In this document: positions 50,847-59,599 of the stretch, in pieces
Layout of the letters: the number at the start of each line of letters is the position of its first letter
How positions within the stretch are numbered: the first letter of the stretch is position 1
Source: Terribacillus saccharophilus
GTDB taxonomy: Bacteria; Bacillota; Bacilli; Bacillales; Amphibacillaceae
Length of the DNA: 64,000 nt
Direction of reading: 5' to 3'
NCBI GenBank assembly: GCA_900110015.1
Contig: FOCD01000002.1
Coordinates: 496,001-560,000, forward strand
Notes under the pieces: model-generated
Told to the model about the DNA's origin: nothing
Seen by the model: the letters and a program-made list of their open reading frames with translations, nothing else
Database searches by the model: none
Made by a program: the position numbers and the translations under genes

Positions 50847-52099
50847 TAATATGCACTCCTGTTGGTTTCGATTTTTATTTGTACGCCTTCTTTAACTAAT
50901 TTTCTAAAGAACGTTCTTTCTACTAATCGATCGTTCGACAGATTACCAAAAGTAATATACATATCATCCTTGTAACTTATTACTCCTGCTTTTATTTTGT
51001 TACCGATACTTGGCGGAGGATAAAATTCAAACCGCTCCACGTGTTTTTCTAAATCATCATCAAGTGATATTACTCCTAAATTAGAGATAGAGCTTGTATA
51101 TAAATTTTCTCCAAATCTAGCGTGCACCATTGGAGAAATCCAGTCTTTTACAAACAAAGGCATCGACCTGAGCAGGAAATTCCGTTCTCCCCTTACACCG
51201 CGGGCAATCAGTGTTTTTAACTGTTTATCATTTAGATATCGCTTCAGCTCTATACTGATTGTTTCAATGATATCCTCAAAAGTATATGTTCCCAGACGAG
51301 GATCTATTGTTACTGGAACACTTACAAAAAAGTTCTTCAATGTATTCGTTTCAAAGAAATTACGCAAGTTGACAGGAACATTTATTGTGATAGGTTTTCT
51401 TGTCTTTGAATTTTGTGCTTGAATATCGATCAATATTTCAGCATATAACGCCAATAAATAAGTGGTTATACTTGTTTGATATTGCTTTGCTATGTTCTTC
51501 AATACCTGAATCTCTAACTTACCAGTCGTAACATGATACACGCCTCTTTTGTCCAATCTCAATGGCAGCTTATAGGCTTTATCCAGAGTGTCCTGCCAGT
51601 TTGGCACCTGCTTCTCATAATGCTGAAAAAAAGCATTATCAAAGTTAAATCCATTAAGCTTTTTTCTTATACAGGGCAGGTTAACGCCTTCTCTTTTCAA
51701 ATAGTTTCTTACTAACAGTTTTAAAAATTCTATTCCTCCAGTGCCATCGGTCAACATATGGGATAGCTCTAAAGAGATTTTTTTATTATAGTACAGCACT
51801 CTGTAAGGAAATGTATTGCGACCTCTGAAAAATAGATTGGAACAAGGATAAAAATGCTCTTCAGATACAGTAGGAATCGTTGCTGTTTTCTCAAAATAGT
51901 ACCAAAATACGCCTCGTTTTACGATAACTTTAAAAGAGGATATTTCTTCTAATGTTTCCTCTAAAGCTTCTTGAAGAAAAACTGCGTTGACAGATTTGTA
52001 CATACTTACGGAAAGACGAAAGACAGTGGATACCCTGGAAGAAACAGTAGAAGCATAAAGCTTACCAGCACTATCTAATTTGTACCAATCTGTTTCCAT
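50846..52099 (-). CDS. Alcohol acetyltransferase / condensation-like acyltransferase
   Basis: A 417-residue member of the BAHD/condensation/wax-synthase-like CoA-dependent acyltransferase superfamily. The catalytic HxxxDG motif is SHMLTDGTGG (His114, Asp118), at the usual place near residue 115; a later segment ISNLGVISL matches the DFG-like structural motif position. No carrier-protein domain and no adenylation genes occur nearby, so an ester- or lipid-forming acyltransferase is likelier than a nonribosomal synthetase. ATG 52099 follows AAGGGGAAATT. Coupled to the zinc-ribbon membrane gene. Substrate unknown. Confidence 0.78.
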   Translation of the reverse strand: METDWYKLDSAGKLYASTVSSRVSTVFRLSVSMYKSVNAVFLQEALEETLEEISSFKVIVKRGVFWYYFEKTATIPTVSEEHFYPCSNLFFRGRNTFPYRVLYYNKKISLELSHMLTDGTGGIEFLKLLVRNYLKREGVNLPCIRKKLNGFNFDNAFFQHYEKQVPNWQDTLDKAYKLPLRLDKRGVYHVTTGKLEIQVLKNIAKQYQTSITTYLLALYAEILIDIQAQNSKTRKPITINVPVNLRNFFETNTLKNFFVSVPVTIDPRLGTYTFEDIIETISIELKRYLNDKQLKTLIARGVRGERNFLLRSMPLFVKDWISPMVHARFGENLYTSSISNLGVISLDDDLEKHVERFEFYPPPSIGNKIKAGVISYKDDMYITFGNLSNDRLVERTFFRKLVKEGVQIKIETNRSAY

Positions 52100-52275
52100 G
52101 CTAATTTCCCCTTTTATGCTCGGTTTCTCGGTTTATAAATAAGATGATTACTTCTTAAACAATAACCATCAAATTGTACTATATTCTACATAAGATTATT
52201 GTATTAACGTGTTTTTTTATGAAGTTTACATATCTTATAGATTAACTAAAGCGGGCATTAAAAGAACTCCGCTGA

Positions 52276-52761
52276 TTATTTTGGACGGCATTCTTCGTGA
52301 AAGAAATATTTCCCGATACCAAATAATGCAAATATTACACCTAACAACAAAATACCGATACCAATAGAGGCAACAATAACTTCTAACAGGGCGATCTCCG
52401 TAACATGGAGGATGTGATACATCGCAAGACCTCCCAAAGGAAAAATCATGAATAGACCTGTCACAATGCCAGGGGAATATTTCCTCTCCACAATCGTTGC
52501 AACGATATGGGGTACGATTACATTTAGGAGCATAGCGCCAATCAAACCCGATTGAAGGTATTGAAAATATGTATTGGATGGCCAAAGCAGATATAGCATA
52601 CCAATTAAATATGCAAGTAATGTTATTATAGTCACCGCAAAACGAAATACCTTTGGTTCTACTGTCTTCTGAAACCTGCTTGTCTTAGACCATGCAGGCA
52701 AAAAGATAGCCTCCTCCAAATTATGTAAAGTAAATGCGATAAGGAAAAGCGGGATTTCCAT
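52276..52761 (-). CDS. HXXEE domain membrane protein
   Basis: A 161-residue protein with five hydrophobic helices. The first helix ends in FTLHNLEEAIFLPAW, which contains the name-giving H-x-x-E-E motif; a further conserved histidine occurs in IVPHIVATIVERKY. The family is thought to be membrane-embedded metal-dependent enzymes, but activity is unproven. ATG 52761 follows AGAGGAGG. It begins 40 bases after the P450 gene on the same strand, so the two are probably co-transcribed; the 176-base gap to the acyltransferase gene contains only AT-rich sequence with a weak possible promoter. Confidence 0.82.
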   Translation of the reverse strand: MEIPLFLIAFTLHNLEEAIFLPAWSKTSRFQKTVEPKVFRFAVTIITLLAYLIGMLYLLWPSNTYFQYLQSGLIGAMLLNVIVPHIVATIVERKYSPGIVTGLFMIFPLGGLAMYHILHVTEIALLEVIVASIGIGILLLGVIFALFGIGKYFFHEECRPK

Positions 52762-52801
52762 ATTTAACCCTCCTCTCTTCATTATCGCATATTATCACGA
52801 A

Positions 52802-54043
52802 TCAGTTGTTTAACTTCCGCACATCAGCCAGTATCATCTGACTCTTCGGCATGCTTGGCATGGAGGAATGACTATAGCTATAATCCTGATCCGGTACATT
52901 ATATTGCATGCGGCTTACAAGAAAATCAATGCTCACTTCCAACACTTGTATTGTGACCCATTCTCCTGCACAGCGATGCCCCATGTCAAAGTCCCCGCCG
53001 CCCTGCGGTATGAAATCAAACGGGCTTTCTTTCCATTCAAGGAACCGGTCGGGACGGAATAGATCCGGCTGTTCCCATAAATGCGGATCATGATTGTTAC
53101 CGTACAAATCCAGCAGAGTCATAGTGCCTTCCTTGAATTGATAACCTTCCCACTCGAAGTCCTGCTTCACTTTCGCCATGGTAGCCGGGAAGAATGGATA
53201 GAAGCGACGTACTTCCTGCACGAATCGGCGGATACTGCCATCTCCTTTTTTCAGCCCTTCTCTTTCTTTAGGAAATTGGTGAAGAGCAAGTGCAGAAAAT
53301 ACAATATAAATGCTGATGGCGACAATTGGTCGCAAAATATTCAGCACCTCTACAGCAACTATTCCTTTGGGTAGAAGTTTCCCATCAAGATCCCGATGCT
53401 CGGAAAAAACTCGGAGTGCTCCTTCCTTGGTAGCATGCAGATTTCCGTTCCTTACTTGCTCGACCAGTCCAGCAATCCATTCCTCCGAATTGGAACGAGA
53501 GGTTCTCCCTTTCCAGTGTGCAGGGCCCACGGCTGCTGGTGACTCGAAGAGGTAACGCATTTGCTCTGTCCTTTTTTCCTCATCGTCTAGCGGAACACCT
53601 GCCCAATCACACGCTGCCTTCATGAGGATTTTCTGTGATTCTTTATATAGCGTTATCCGATCAGTTTTTTCCCACTGCTTGCTTGCCTTCTCCCATTCAG
53701 ATTCCAGTAACTTATCGAGACGCTCAAGCTGTGTCTTTGTCATGATGGACATGAACATCGCCTTACGGTTACGGTGCTGTTCCCCATCCAGCGTTTGCAC
53801 GCCGCCTTCACCGAACAGTGTTTTGACAAGCCGATTTGGAGCAGCTCCCGCACGGATGAACTTATCGTTATTATAAAAAAGTTCTGCTCCTTCTTTCCCG
53901 CCAAGACAAATTGCCTTTTTACCGAGCAGAGTAGTCTCAAATATATTTGATTGGAAGCTTTTTCTCCGATGTAGAATGAACTCATAGCCTTCCTTTAAAA
54001 ATGCAAGACTATGATCTAATCCTTCTTCTTTCGGCATTGACAT
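52802..54043 (-). CDS. cypC: Fatty acid peroxygenase, cytochrome P450 CYP152 family
   Basis: A 413-residue soluble P450 of the P450BSbeta (CypC/YbdT) type that hydroxylates long-chain fatty acids at the alpha or beta position with hydrogen peroxide, without redox partners. The haem ligand is Cys358 in MGHRCAGEW, after the typical IPQGGGD. The substrate-carboxylate-binding arginine followed by proline is LRPIVAI (Arg238), replacing the acid-alcohol pair of ordinary P450s. GGGAGGGTG precedes ATG 54043. A terminator behind the upstream NUDIX gene means this gene starts a new transcript. Confidence 0.93.
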   Translation of the reverse strand: MSMPKEEGLDHSLAFLKEGYEFILHRRKSFQSNIFETTLLGKKAICLGGKEGAELFYNNDKFIRAGAAPNRLVKTLFGEGGVQTLDGEQHRNRKAMFMSIMTKTQLERLDKLLESEWEKASKQWEKTDRITLYKESQKILMKAACDWAGVPLDDEEKRTEQMRYLFESPAAVGPAHWKGRTSRSNSEEWIAGLVEQVRNGNLHATKEGALRVFSEHRDLDGKLLPKGIVAVEVLNILRPIVAISIYIVFSALALHQFPKEREGLKKGDGSIRRFVQEVRRFYPFFPATMAKVKQDFEWEGYQFKEGTMTLLDLYGNNHDPHLWEQPDLFRPDRFLEWKESPFDFIPQGGGDFDMGHRCAGEWVTIQVLEVSIDFLVSRMQYNVPDQDYSYSHSSMPSMPKSQMILADVRKLNN

Positions 54044-54104
54044 ATAATGTCACCCTCCCCTGTTTTGCTTGTCTCTTTCCCCTGGATCACAGCCTGGAAA
54101 CCGA

Positions 54105-54140
54105 AAAGCACCTTGCTTATTTTCCCTAAGCAAGGTGCTT
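54105..54140 (-). terminator. Terminator of the NUDIX gene
   Basis: AGCACCTTGCTTA (54107-54119) pairs perfectly with TAAGCAAGGTGCT (54127-54139); TTTT follows on the minus strand. Confidence 0.88.
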
Positions 54141-54148
54141 CCTATGTA

Positions 54149-54553
54149 TTAAAATGCTACATAAAATGGGTGCTGTTCTTCATCGAGGCAGCTCTCGATC
54201 CGTTCCAGAAAATTTCCCCAGTTAACCATTGTTTTGACTTGTTCAAGTGGAAAATAACCAACTTTCAGACTTTCTTCCGAAGGCGTACAAACACCGCCAA
54301 TCGGTTTACCGAGGAAGAGTGTATTGCAGATACTGCTCTCTGTATTCTGATAGATTCCGCAAAACTTCGTCACTTCTATCACAATTCCGCTCTCTTCCAT
54401 CACTTCCCGAACCGCCGCATCTGCCAGCGATTCACCTTCTTCTACCTGACCGCCTGGCATTTCCCAGCCTCTTCTTGGTCCTTTAATTAATAGAATGTCT
54501 CCGTGTTCATTCTGCACGATTGCTGCTGCAGAGACAATATGTTTTGGCGGCAT
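54149..54553 (-). CDS. NUDIX hydrolase
   Basis: A 134-residue hydrolase with the complete Nudix box GGQVEEGESLADAAVREVMEE followed by SGI (GX5EX7REVxEExGI). It cleaves nucleoside diphosphates linked to another group; the substrate is not determinable. ATG 54553 is preferred over ATG 54559 as GGGAGGG directly abuts the latter. Short, single-domain, soluble. Next to the P450 gene but terminated before it. Confidence 0.9.
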   Translation of the reverse strand: MPPKHIVSAAAIVQNEHGDILLIKGPRRGWEMPGGQVEEGESLADAAVREVMEESGIVIEVTKFCGIYQNTESSICNTLFLGKPIGGVCTPSEESLKVGYFPLEQVKTMVNWGNFLERIESCLDEEQHPFYVAF

Positions 54554-54679
54554 CTTCATCCCTCCCTTTTTGTTTCATTCCATTAAATTAGGGTCTGTTC
54601 CTGCCTCCATAAAGAATTTTTATGTGTATTCTTTTTCCATACCAGCAATGTTAGAATCTTTGAAAAAGGAGGCTTTCTA

Positions 54680-55330
54680 ATGCTTGACATCATTCTGCTC
54701 GGATTCGCTTTGGCTGCAACGCCTGGTCCTGACTTTATGCTTATGACACGAAACACCTTATCACAGGGTAAAAAATTCGGATTCATCACATTGTTCGGCA
54801 ACCGCTGCAGCCTACTCATCCACATCAGCTTTGCCTTACTCGGCTTATCGATAATTCTGCAGAATTCTGTAATTCTGTTCACTGCTATCCGGTTGCTTGG
54901 TGCATGTTATTTAATTTATCTTGGAATCAAAAAGATTGTCCATCTTATACGCGGACAAAAAAGCACGCATGAGAATGCAGCATTCACCATCACGAAAATG
55001 CAGGCTTTCCGAATGGGATTCTTGAGCAACTTCTTGAATCCAAAAGTCAGCCTGTTCTTCTTAAGTATCTTCCCTCAATTCGCTAGCACAGACCAGCTGC
55101 ATAATCCGTTTCTAATTATAATTTGCTTCCTGCTTGGTAACAGTGCCTGGTACGTTGGAACATTACTGCTTGTCGGCATGAAACGAATCCGTAAGATTGT
55201 CGTAAAGTTTCAATCATATTTGGATGTAATGTTTGGATTTGTCTTCCTCATTTATGGCGGAAAAATTGTCTGGGATGAAGTCTTACTCAAACTCACCTTT
55301 TCCGAAGGTACCTCTCCCCACCTGTATTAA
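54680..55330 (+). CDS. LysE family amino acid exporter
   Basis: A 216-residue membrane protein with six helices of the LysE/RhtB family. ATPGPDFMLMTRNTLSQGKKFG is the family's first motif, and FRMGFLSNFLNPKVSLFFLSI the second. It exports amino acids or related metabolites; a specific substrate cannot be assigned. AAAAAGGAGG precedes ATG 54680. Monocistronic, ending in the terminator shared with topB. Confidence 0.92.
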   Translation: MLDIILLGFALAATPGPDFMLMTRNTLSQGKKFGFITLFGNRCSLLIHISFALLGLSIILQNSVILFTAIRLLGACYLIYLGIKKIVHLIRGQKSTHENAAFTITKMQAFRMGFLSNFLNPKVSLFFLSIFPQFASTDQLHNPFLIIICFLLGNSAWYVGTLLLVGMKRIRKIVVKFQSYLDVMFGFVFLIYGGKIVWDEVLLKLTFSEGTSPHLY

Positions 55331-55332
55331 AA

Positions 55333-55360
55333 GAAGCCCTGCCATCCGGCAGGGCTTCCT
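55333..55360. terminator. Bidirectional terminator lysE / topB
   Basis: GAAGCCCTGCC (55333-55343) pairs with GGCAGGGCTTC (55348-55358). T-runs are short on both sides. Confidence 0.8.
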
Positions 55361-55363
55361 CGT

Positions 55364-57544
55364 TTATTGTTTCTTAAATTTCGCTAAAGCGTCCGCTAAT
55401 GCAGTATTGGCGAAGCTATCATCTTGCTGATTCTTCTTCAAATATTTCTGTACATCACGCTTACTCGCTTTATTCGTTTTCTCTTTCTTACGGCGGTCGT
55501 TGAACGTACTCAGTTTTTCGCGGTGTCCGCATTTACAGAAGAAGATCTGGCCTTCTCCTTCGCCGCGTAGTTCCAACCGTTTATGACAGTTCGGACAGCG
55601 GACATTCGTCGTTTTGGCGATATTTTTCTTATGTCCGCACTCACGATCCTGACAGACGAGCATACGGCCGCGTTTGCCGTTCACTTCAAGCATTAACTTT
55701 CCGCAATCCGGACATTGTGTACCAGTCATATTATCATGTTTGTATTTGTGGTCACTGTTCTTTATTTCTGTAACCACTTCTTTAGCATACTGTTTCATTT
55801 CGGAAATGTATTGCTGCTGATTCAGCTTGCCTTCTGCTATAGCACTTAGCTTCATTTCCCATTCTGCAGTCAATGCAGGTGATTTCAAGTCTTCTGGAAC
55901 GAGCTCAAGCAGCTGTCGTCCTTTGGAAGTCATCTTCAAATACTTGCCTTGTTTCTCGATATAGAATGTATTGAACAGTTTATCAATGATATCAGCACGT
56001 GTCGCAACTGTACCAAGTCCGCCAGTCTGGCCAATCGTCTTGATAAGGTCTTTGTTCTCACCAGCCATGAAGCGGACCGGATTCTCCATCGCATGAAGCA
56101 AGGTACCTTCTGTGAAACGTTCCGGCGGTTTTGTCTCGCCAGTTGTCATCCGATACGTTAGCGCCCATTGCTCGCCTTTTTCTACATTTGGCAATGTTTG
56201 ATCGTCATCTGCTTCCTCGTCATCAAAGCGGTTTGCATAGACTTCTTTCCAACCCTGCTTTTGTACGATTTTGCCTTTGGCAGTAAAGGTTTCCCCTGCT
56301 GCTTCAACAGTCAATGTTGTTTGTTCATATTCAAACGGCGGGAACAGAACGGCGAAGAAACGTTTAATTACCAAGTCATAAATTTTCCGTTCCTTATCGG
56401 AAAGATCAGCGCCATACGCATTTTGATCTGTTGGAATGATCGCGTGGTGATCGGATACTTTCTTATCGTCCACGAATGCCTTTGTAGCTTTGATTGGTGC
56501 ATTCGTGATTTTCGTTGCTAGACGGCCATAGCTTCCTACGCCTGCAGCTTTTACTCTGTCCTTCAGCGTTGGGACGATATCAGATGAAAGATAACGCGAG
56601 TCCGTACGCGGATATGTGAGAAGCTTGTGACGCTCATAAAGCTGCTGCATGATATTGAGTGTCTCTTTACCGCCAAAGCTGAACAGACGGTTAGCATCAC
56701 GCTGAAGCTCTGTCAGATCGTACAGCTGCGGAGCATAGCTCTTCTTGAGCTTCTTCTCCACTTCCTTCACTGTACCTTTAACCGAATTCAGCTTCTTGAG
56801 CACCTGCTCTGCCTTATCTTTCAAGAACGTGCGTGTACTGTTATGCTTTTGATCTTTCCAGAGCAGGCGTAAGCCTTTCTGAGTCTTAGCTTCAATGCCA
56901 TAGAATGTCTCTGGCTTGAAGTTCTTAATCTCTTCTTCCCGCTCATGTATCATCGCAAGTGTCGGCGTCTGCACGCGTCCGCTGGATAGCTGTGCATTGA
57001 ACTTTGTTGTTAGCGCTCTCGTTGCGTTCAACCCGACATACCAGTCAGCCTCGGAACGGGCTACAGCTGCTTTATACAGATTCTCAAATTGCTTGCCGCT
57101 CTTAAGGTTTTTGAATCCGTCCTTGATCGCTTTGTCAGTTACCGAGGAAATCCAAAGCCGTTTCACAGGCTTGTTTACACGAGCCTTCTCTAGAATCCAG
57201 CGTGCAACAAGCTCTCCTTCACGACCGGCATCTGTTGCAATGACAATATCACTTACGTCACTTCTATTCATTTGCGTTTTTACCGTACTGAACTGTTTGC
57301 CAGTCTGCTTGATCACAACAAGCTTCAGCTTTTCAGGCAGCATTGGCAAATCTTCTATCTTCCAAGTTTTATATTTATCGTCATATGTCTCAGGGTCCGC
57401 CAATGTCACTAAATGACCAAGCGCCCACGTTACAATATAGTCTTTTCCTTCCATATAGCTGTTCGTTTTCTTCGTGCAACCAAGAACACGCGCTATATCG
57501 CGGCCGACAGAAGGTTTCTCTGCCAGTACAACCGTTTTACCCAT
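55364..57544 (-). CDS. topB: DNA topoisomerase III
   Basis: A 726-residue type IA topoisomerase that decatenates and relaxes DNA by single-strand passage. TOPRIM domain: VLAEKPSVGRDIA and IVIATDAGREGELVARW. The active-site tyrosine is Tyr311 in LLTYPRTDSRYLSSD. The C terminus has a zinc finger CPDCGKLM ... CQDRECGHKKN and a second, RCPNCHKRLELRGEGEGQIF with CKCGH, then a basic tail. ATG 57544 follows GAAAGGA; the frame upstream is spurious. Size equals that of B. subtilis TopB. Confidence 0.95.
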   Translation of the reverse strand: MGKTVVLAEKPSVGRDIARVLGCTKKTNSYMEGKDYIVTWALGHLVTLADPETYDDKYKTWKIEDLPMLPEKLKLVVIKQTGKQFSTVKTQMNRSDVSDIVIATDAGREGELVARWILEKARVNKPVKRLWISSVTDKAIKDGFKNLKSGKQFENLYKAAVARSEADWYVGLNATRALTTKFNAQLSSGRVQTPTLAMIHEREEEIKNFKPETFYGIEAKTQKGLRLLWKDQKHNSTRTFLKDKAEQVLKKLNSVKGTVKEVEKKLKKSYAPQLYDLTELQRDANRLFSFGGKETLNIMQQLYERHKLLTYPRTDSRYLSSDIVPTLKDRVKAAGVGSYGRLATKITNAPIKATKAFVDDKKVSDHHAIIPTDQNAYGADLSDKERKIYDLVIKRFFAVLFPPFEYEQTTLTVEAAGETFTAKGKIVQKQGWKEVYANRFDDEEADDDQTLPNVEKGEQWALTYRMTTGETKPPERFTEGTLLHAMENPVRFMAGENKDLIKTIGQTGGLGTVATRADIIDKLFNTFYIEKQGKYLKMTSKGRQLLELVPEDLKSPALTAEWEMKLSAIAEGKLNQQQYISEMKQYAKEVVTEIKNSDHKYKHDNMTGTQCPDCGKLMLEVNGKRGRMLVCQDRECGHKKNIAKTTNVRCPNCHKRLELRGEGEGQIFFCKCGHREKLSTFNDRRKKEKTNKASKRDVQKYLKKNQQDDSFANTALADALAKFKKQ

Positions 57545-57617
57545 GAAAACATCCTTTCTCGAATCACTTCCTATAGTGTAGCACATGGCGGCTTTTTTCG
57601 GGAGCGAGCGGCATGAC

Positions 57618-57643
57618 AAAGGCAGTGCCAGCGCACTGCCTTT
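57618..57643 (-). terminator. Hairpin downstream of the S9 peptidase gene
   Basis: AAAGGCAGTGC (57618-57628) pairs with GCACTGCCTTT (57633-57643). No T-run follows on the minus strand, so termination may be partial. Confidence 0.6.
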
Positions 57644-57652
57644 ATCCTTTAC

Positions 57653-59452
57653 TTATCTAACCGGATGACCTAAACGTTGTTTATCGAGAAAAGCGACAAT
57701 CCGCTCAAATACTAACAGTTCATTCTCTTTCTTAGAGAAGCCATGCCCTTCATCTTCGAGCAGTAAGTACTCTACTTGCACCCCTTTTTCACGTAACGCG
57801 TTAACGATTTTATCCGATTCTGCTTGTACGACACGTGGATCATTTGCGCCTTGGACGACAAACATCGGCTTTGTCATATTCTCTAAATATGTAATTGGTG
57901 AATCCTCGATAAACTTCTCTTTATCTCGGTCCGGATTCCCTACGAATTTATCCATCATTTGCTTCCAATGATCCGGCACAGAGTGATAAAAAGTGAACAA
58001 ATCACATGGCCCGAAAATGTCGACAAAAGCCCGGAATAAATCTTTATGTCTGCCATGTAAGAGCAATGTCATATAGCCGCCGTAGCTGCCTCCCACACAA
58101 TAAAGTGTATCTGGTTTGGCATACCCTTGCTCAAACAGCCATTCGGCACCTTTAACACAATCTAAGCGTGGTCCATAACCCCAATCTCTTTCCACCATTT
58201 TCATGAAGTCTGACCCATAACCGGCACTGCCGCGGAAGTTCGGAGCAAAAACAGAGTAGCCATTTGCAAGCCAGTATTGAAAATAAGATCGGAAAGCTTT
58301 CGTTTCAAGACTTTGCGGCCCGCCATGCGGCCAGAAGATTGTAGCACCGTTACTAACCTCATCAGGTGCTTTGAACCACAAAGCTTCGATCTGCAGTCCA
58401 TCAAATGATGGGTACTTAATTGTTTCGGCTTCGACAAGCATCTCTTCTGGTACTCCCGGCACACTATTCGTAACGATTGGCTCCCAGTCTGTACCAGTGA
58501 ACTTAAAAATCTGCATCGGTGAAGTCGAAGTAGAGCCAAGTACATAAAGTGCACCAGTCTTAGCAATCTTCAAACCTAAGAACATATCAAATGGAGAAGC
58601 GACCTCCTTCCACTTTTCACCATAAATTGTATATCGATAAAGCTTTGCAATCGCTCCTTCCAATGTCCGAACATACAAACATTGATTTGCAGCATCATAA
58701 TCCAGTTCATCCATCGAGGCATTGGGAAGCTTTTTTATAATAGTAGAAAATTTCTCATCTAAATCGTACGAGGCTAAATAATGATGATCATCATGCAAGT
58801 TTGTCAGGTAATACACTTTTCTGCCTGCCACAACGGCTCTGCGCATTTCTTGTATTTCTTCCGGTTCAGATGAGAGAATATGTGTCTTGTCTCCGTCCAA
58901 TGCTTCGATCAAGCTATGCGTGTTGCTGAAATTCTTCACATAAGCAATGACACAACCGTCTTCGCTGACAGATTCAATTGTCGTTAACGCATCTTCTCCA
59001 GCAACAAGTAGCTCTTCCTCACCAGTCATTACATTCCGCCTAAAACTATTAAAGAATTCAGGATTTCCCTGACTCGTTGCGTAGTATAGATATTCGCCAT
59101 CATCTGATATATGTGAAACGAATTGCTTTGTCTGTTCTTCTGCAGGAATTAAAGCCTTTGCCTGTCCTCCAGCAGGTGAAAGGACTTTAATTTTGTAATT
59201 TTCGTCTCCGTCAAAGTCGCTGGTAATCAACGTATACCTGCCTTTTGGATCTACATGAATACTTCCAATAGACTGATTTTCGAATGTAAGTTGACTTGGA
59301 AAACCTCCCGGAAGTTTTATACTCCACAAATTCATCTTTCCGCTTAAATTGGATACAAACAGAAGTTGATCCTCGTTACTTGTTACAGCGAATCTCCCAA
59401 GTGCCAATGTCTGCAGAAATTGCTTTGCCGCGGGTTTTGGAAAATCAATCAT
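57653..59452 (-). CDS. S9 family (prolyl oligopeptidase-like) peptidase
   Basis: A 599-residue cytoplasmic peptidase of the acylaminoacyl-peptidase/YuxL type. Residues ~1-340 are a beta-propeller with repeated strands (PKGRYTLITSDFDGDENYKI), the C-terminal ~250 an alpha/beta hydrolase. The catalytic triad is Ser in VGGSYGGYMTLLL, Asp in VVQGANDPRVVQAESD and His in LEDEGHGFSKKEN. ATG 59452 follows AAGGAAGGTG. Monocistronic; probably degrades oligopeptides or acts on N-acylated peptides. Confidence 0.92.
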   Translation of the reverse strand: MIDFPKPAAKQFLQTLALGRFAVTSNEDQLLFVSNLSGKMNLWSIKLPGGFPSQLTFENQSIGSIHVDPKGRYTLITSDFDGDENYKIKVLSPAGGQAKALIPAEEQTKQFVSHISDDGEYLYYATSQGNPEFFNSFRRNVMTGEEELLVAGEDALTTIESVSEDGCVIAYVKNFSNTHSLIEALDGDKTHILSSEPEEIQEMRRAVVAGRKVYYLTNLHDDHHYLASYDLDEKFSTIIKKLPNASMDELDYDAANQCLYVRTLEGAIAKLYRYTIYGEKWKEVASPFDMFLGLKIAKTGALYVLGSTSTSPMQIFKFTGTDWEPIVTNSVPGVPEEMLVEAETIKYPSFDGLQIEALWFKAPDEVSNGATIFWPHGGPQSLETKAFRSYFQYWLANGYSVFAPNFRGSAGYGSDFMKMVERDWGYGPRLDCVKGAEWLFEQGYAKPDTLYCVGGSYGGYMTLLLHGRHKDLFRAFVDIFGPCDLFTFYHSVPDHWKQMMDKFVGNPDRDKEKFIEDSPITYLENMTKPMFVVQGANDPRVVQAESDKIVNALREKGVQVEYLLLEDEGHGFSKKENELLVFERIVAFLDKQRLGHPVR

Positions 59453-59599
59453 ATACACACCTTCCTTTTTATGTAAGTATAGCAAACACCTCTTTTAAAA
59501 TCAGATTTTATTACAAAATTTAGAACATTGACTTACACCTAAAATTCCCGTAAGCTTAAGGCATGCGTGACATTTTTGATCATGGAGGAAAAAAAATAC

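Noticed and set aside
50846-52099. Nonribosomal peptide synthetase fragment
   Set aside because: The HxxxD protein is free-standing and full length, without adenylation, carrier or thioesterase partners nearby.
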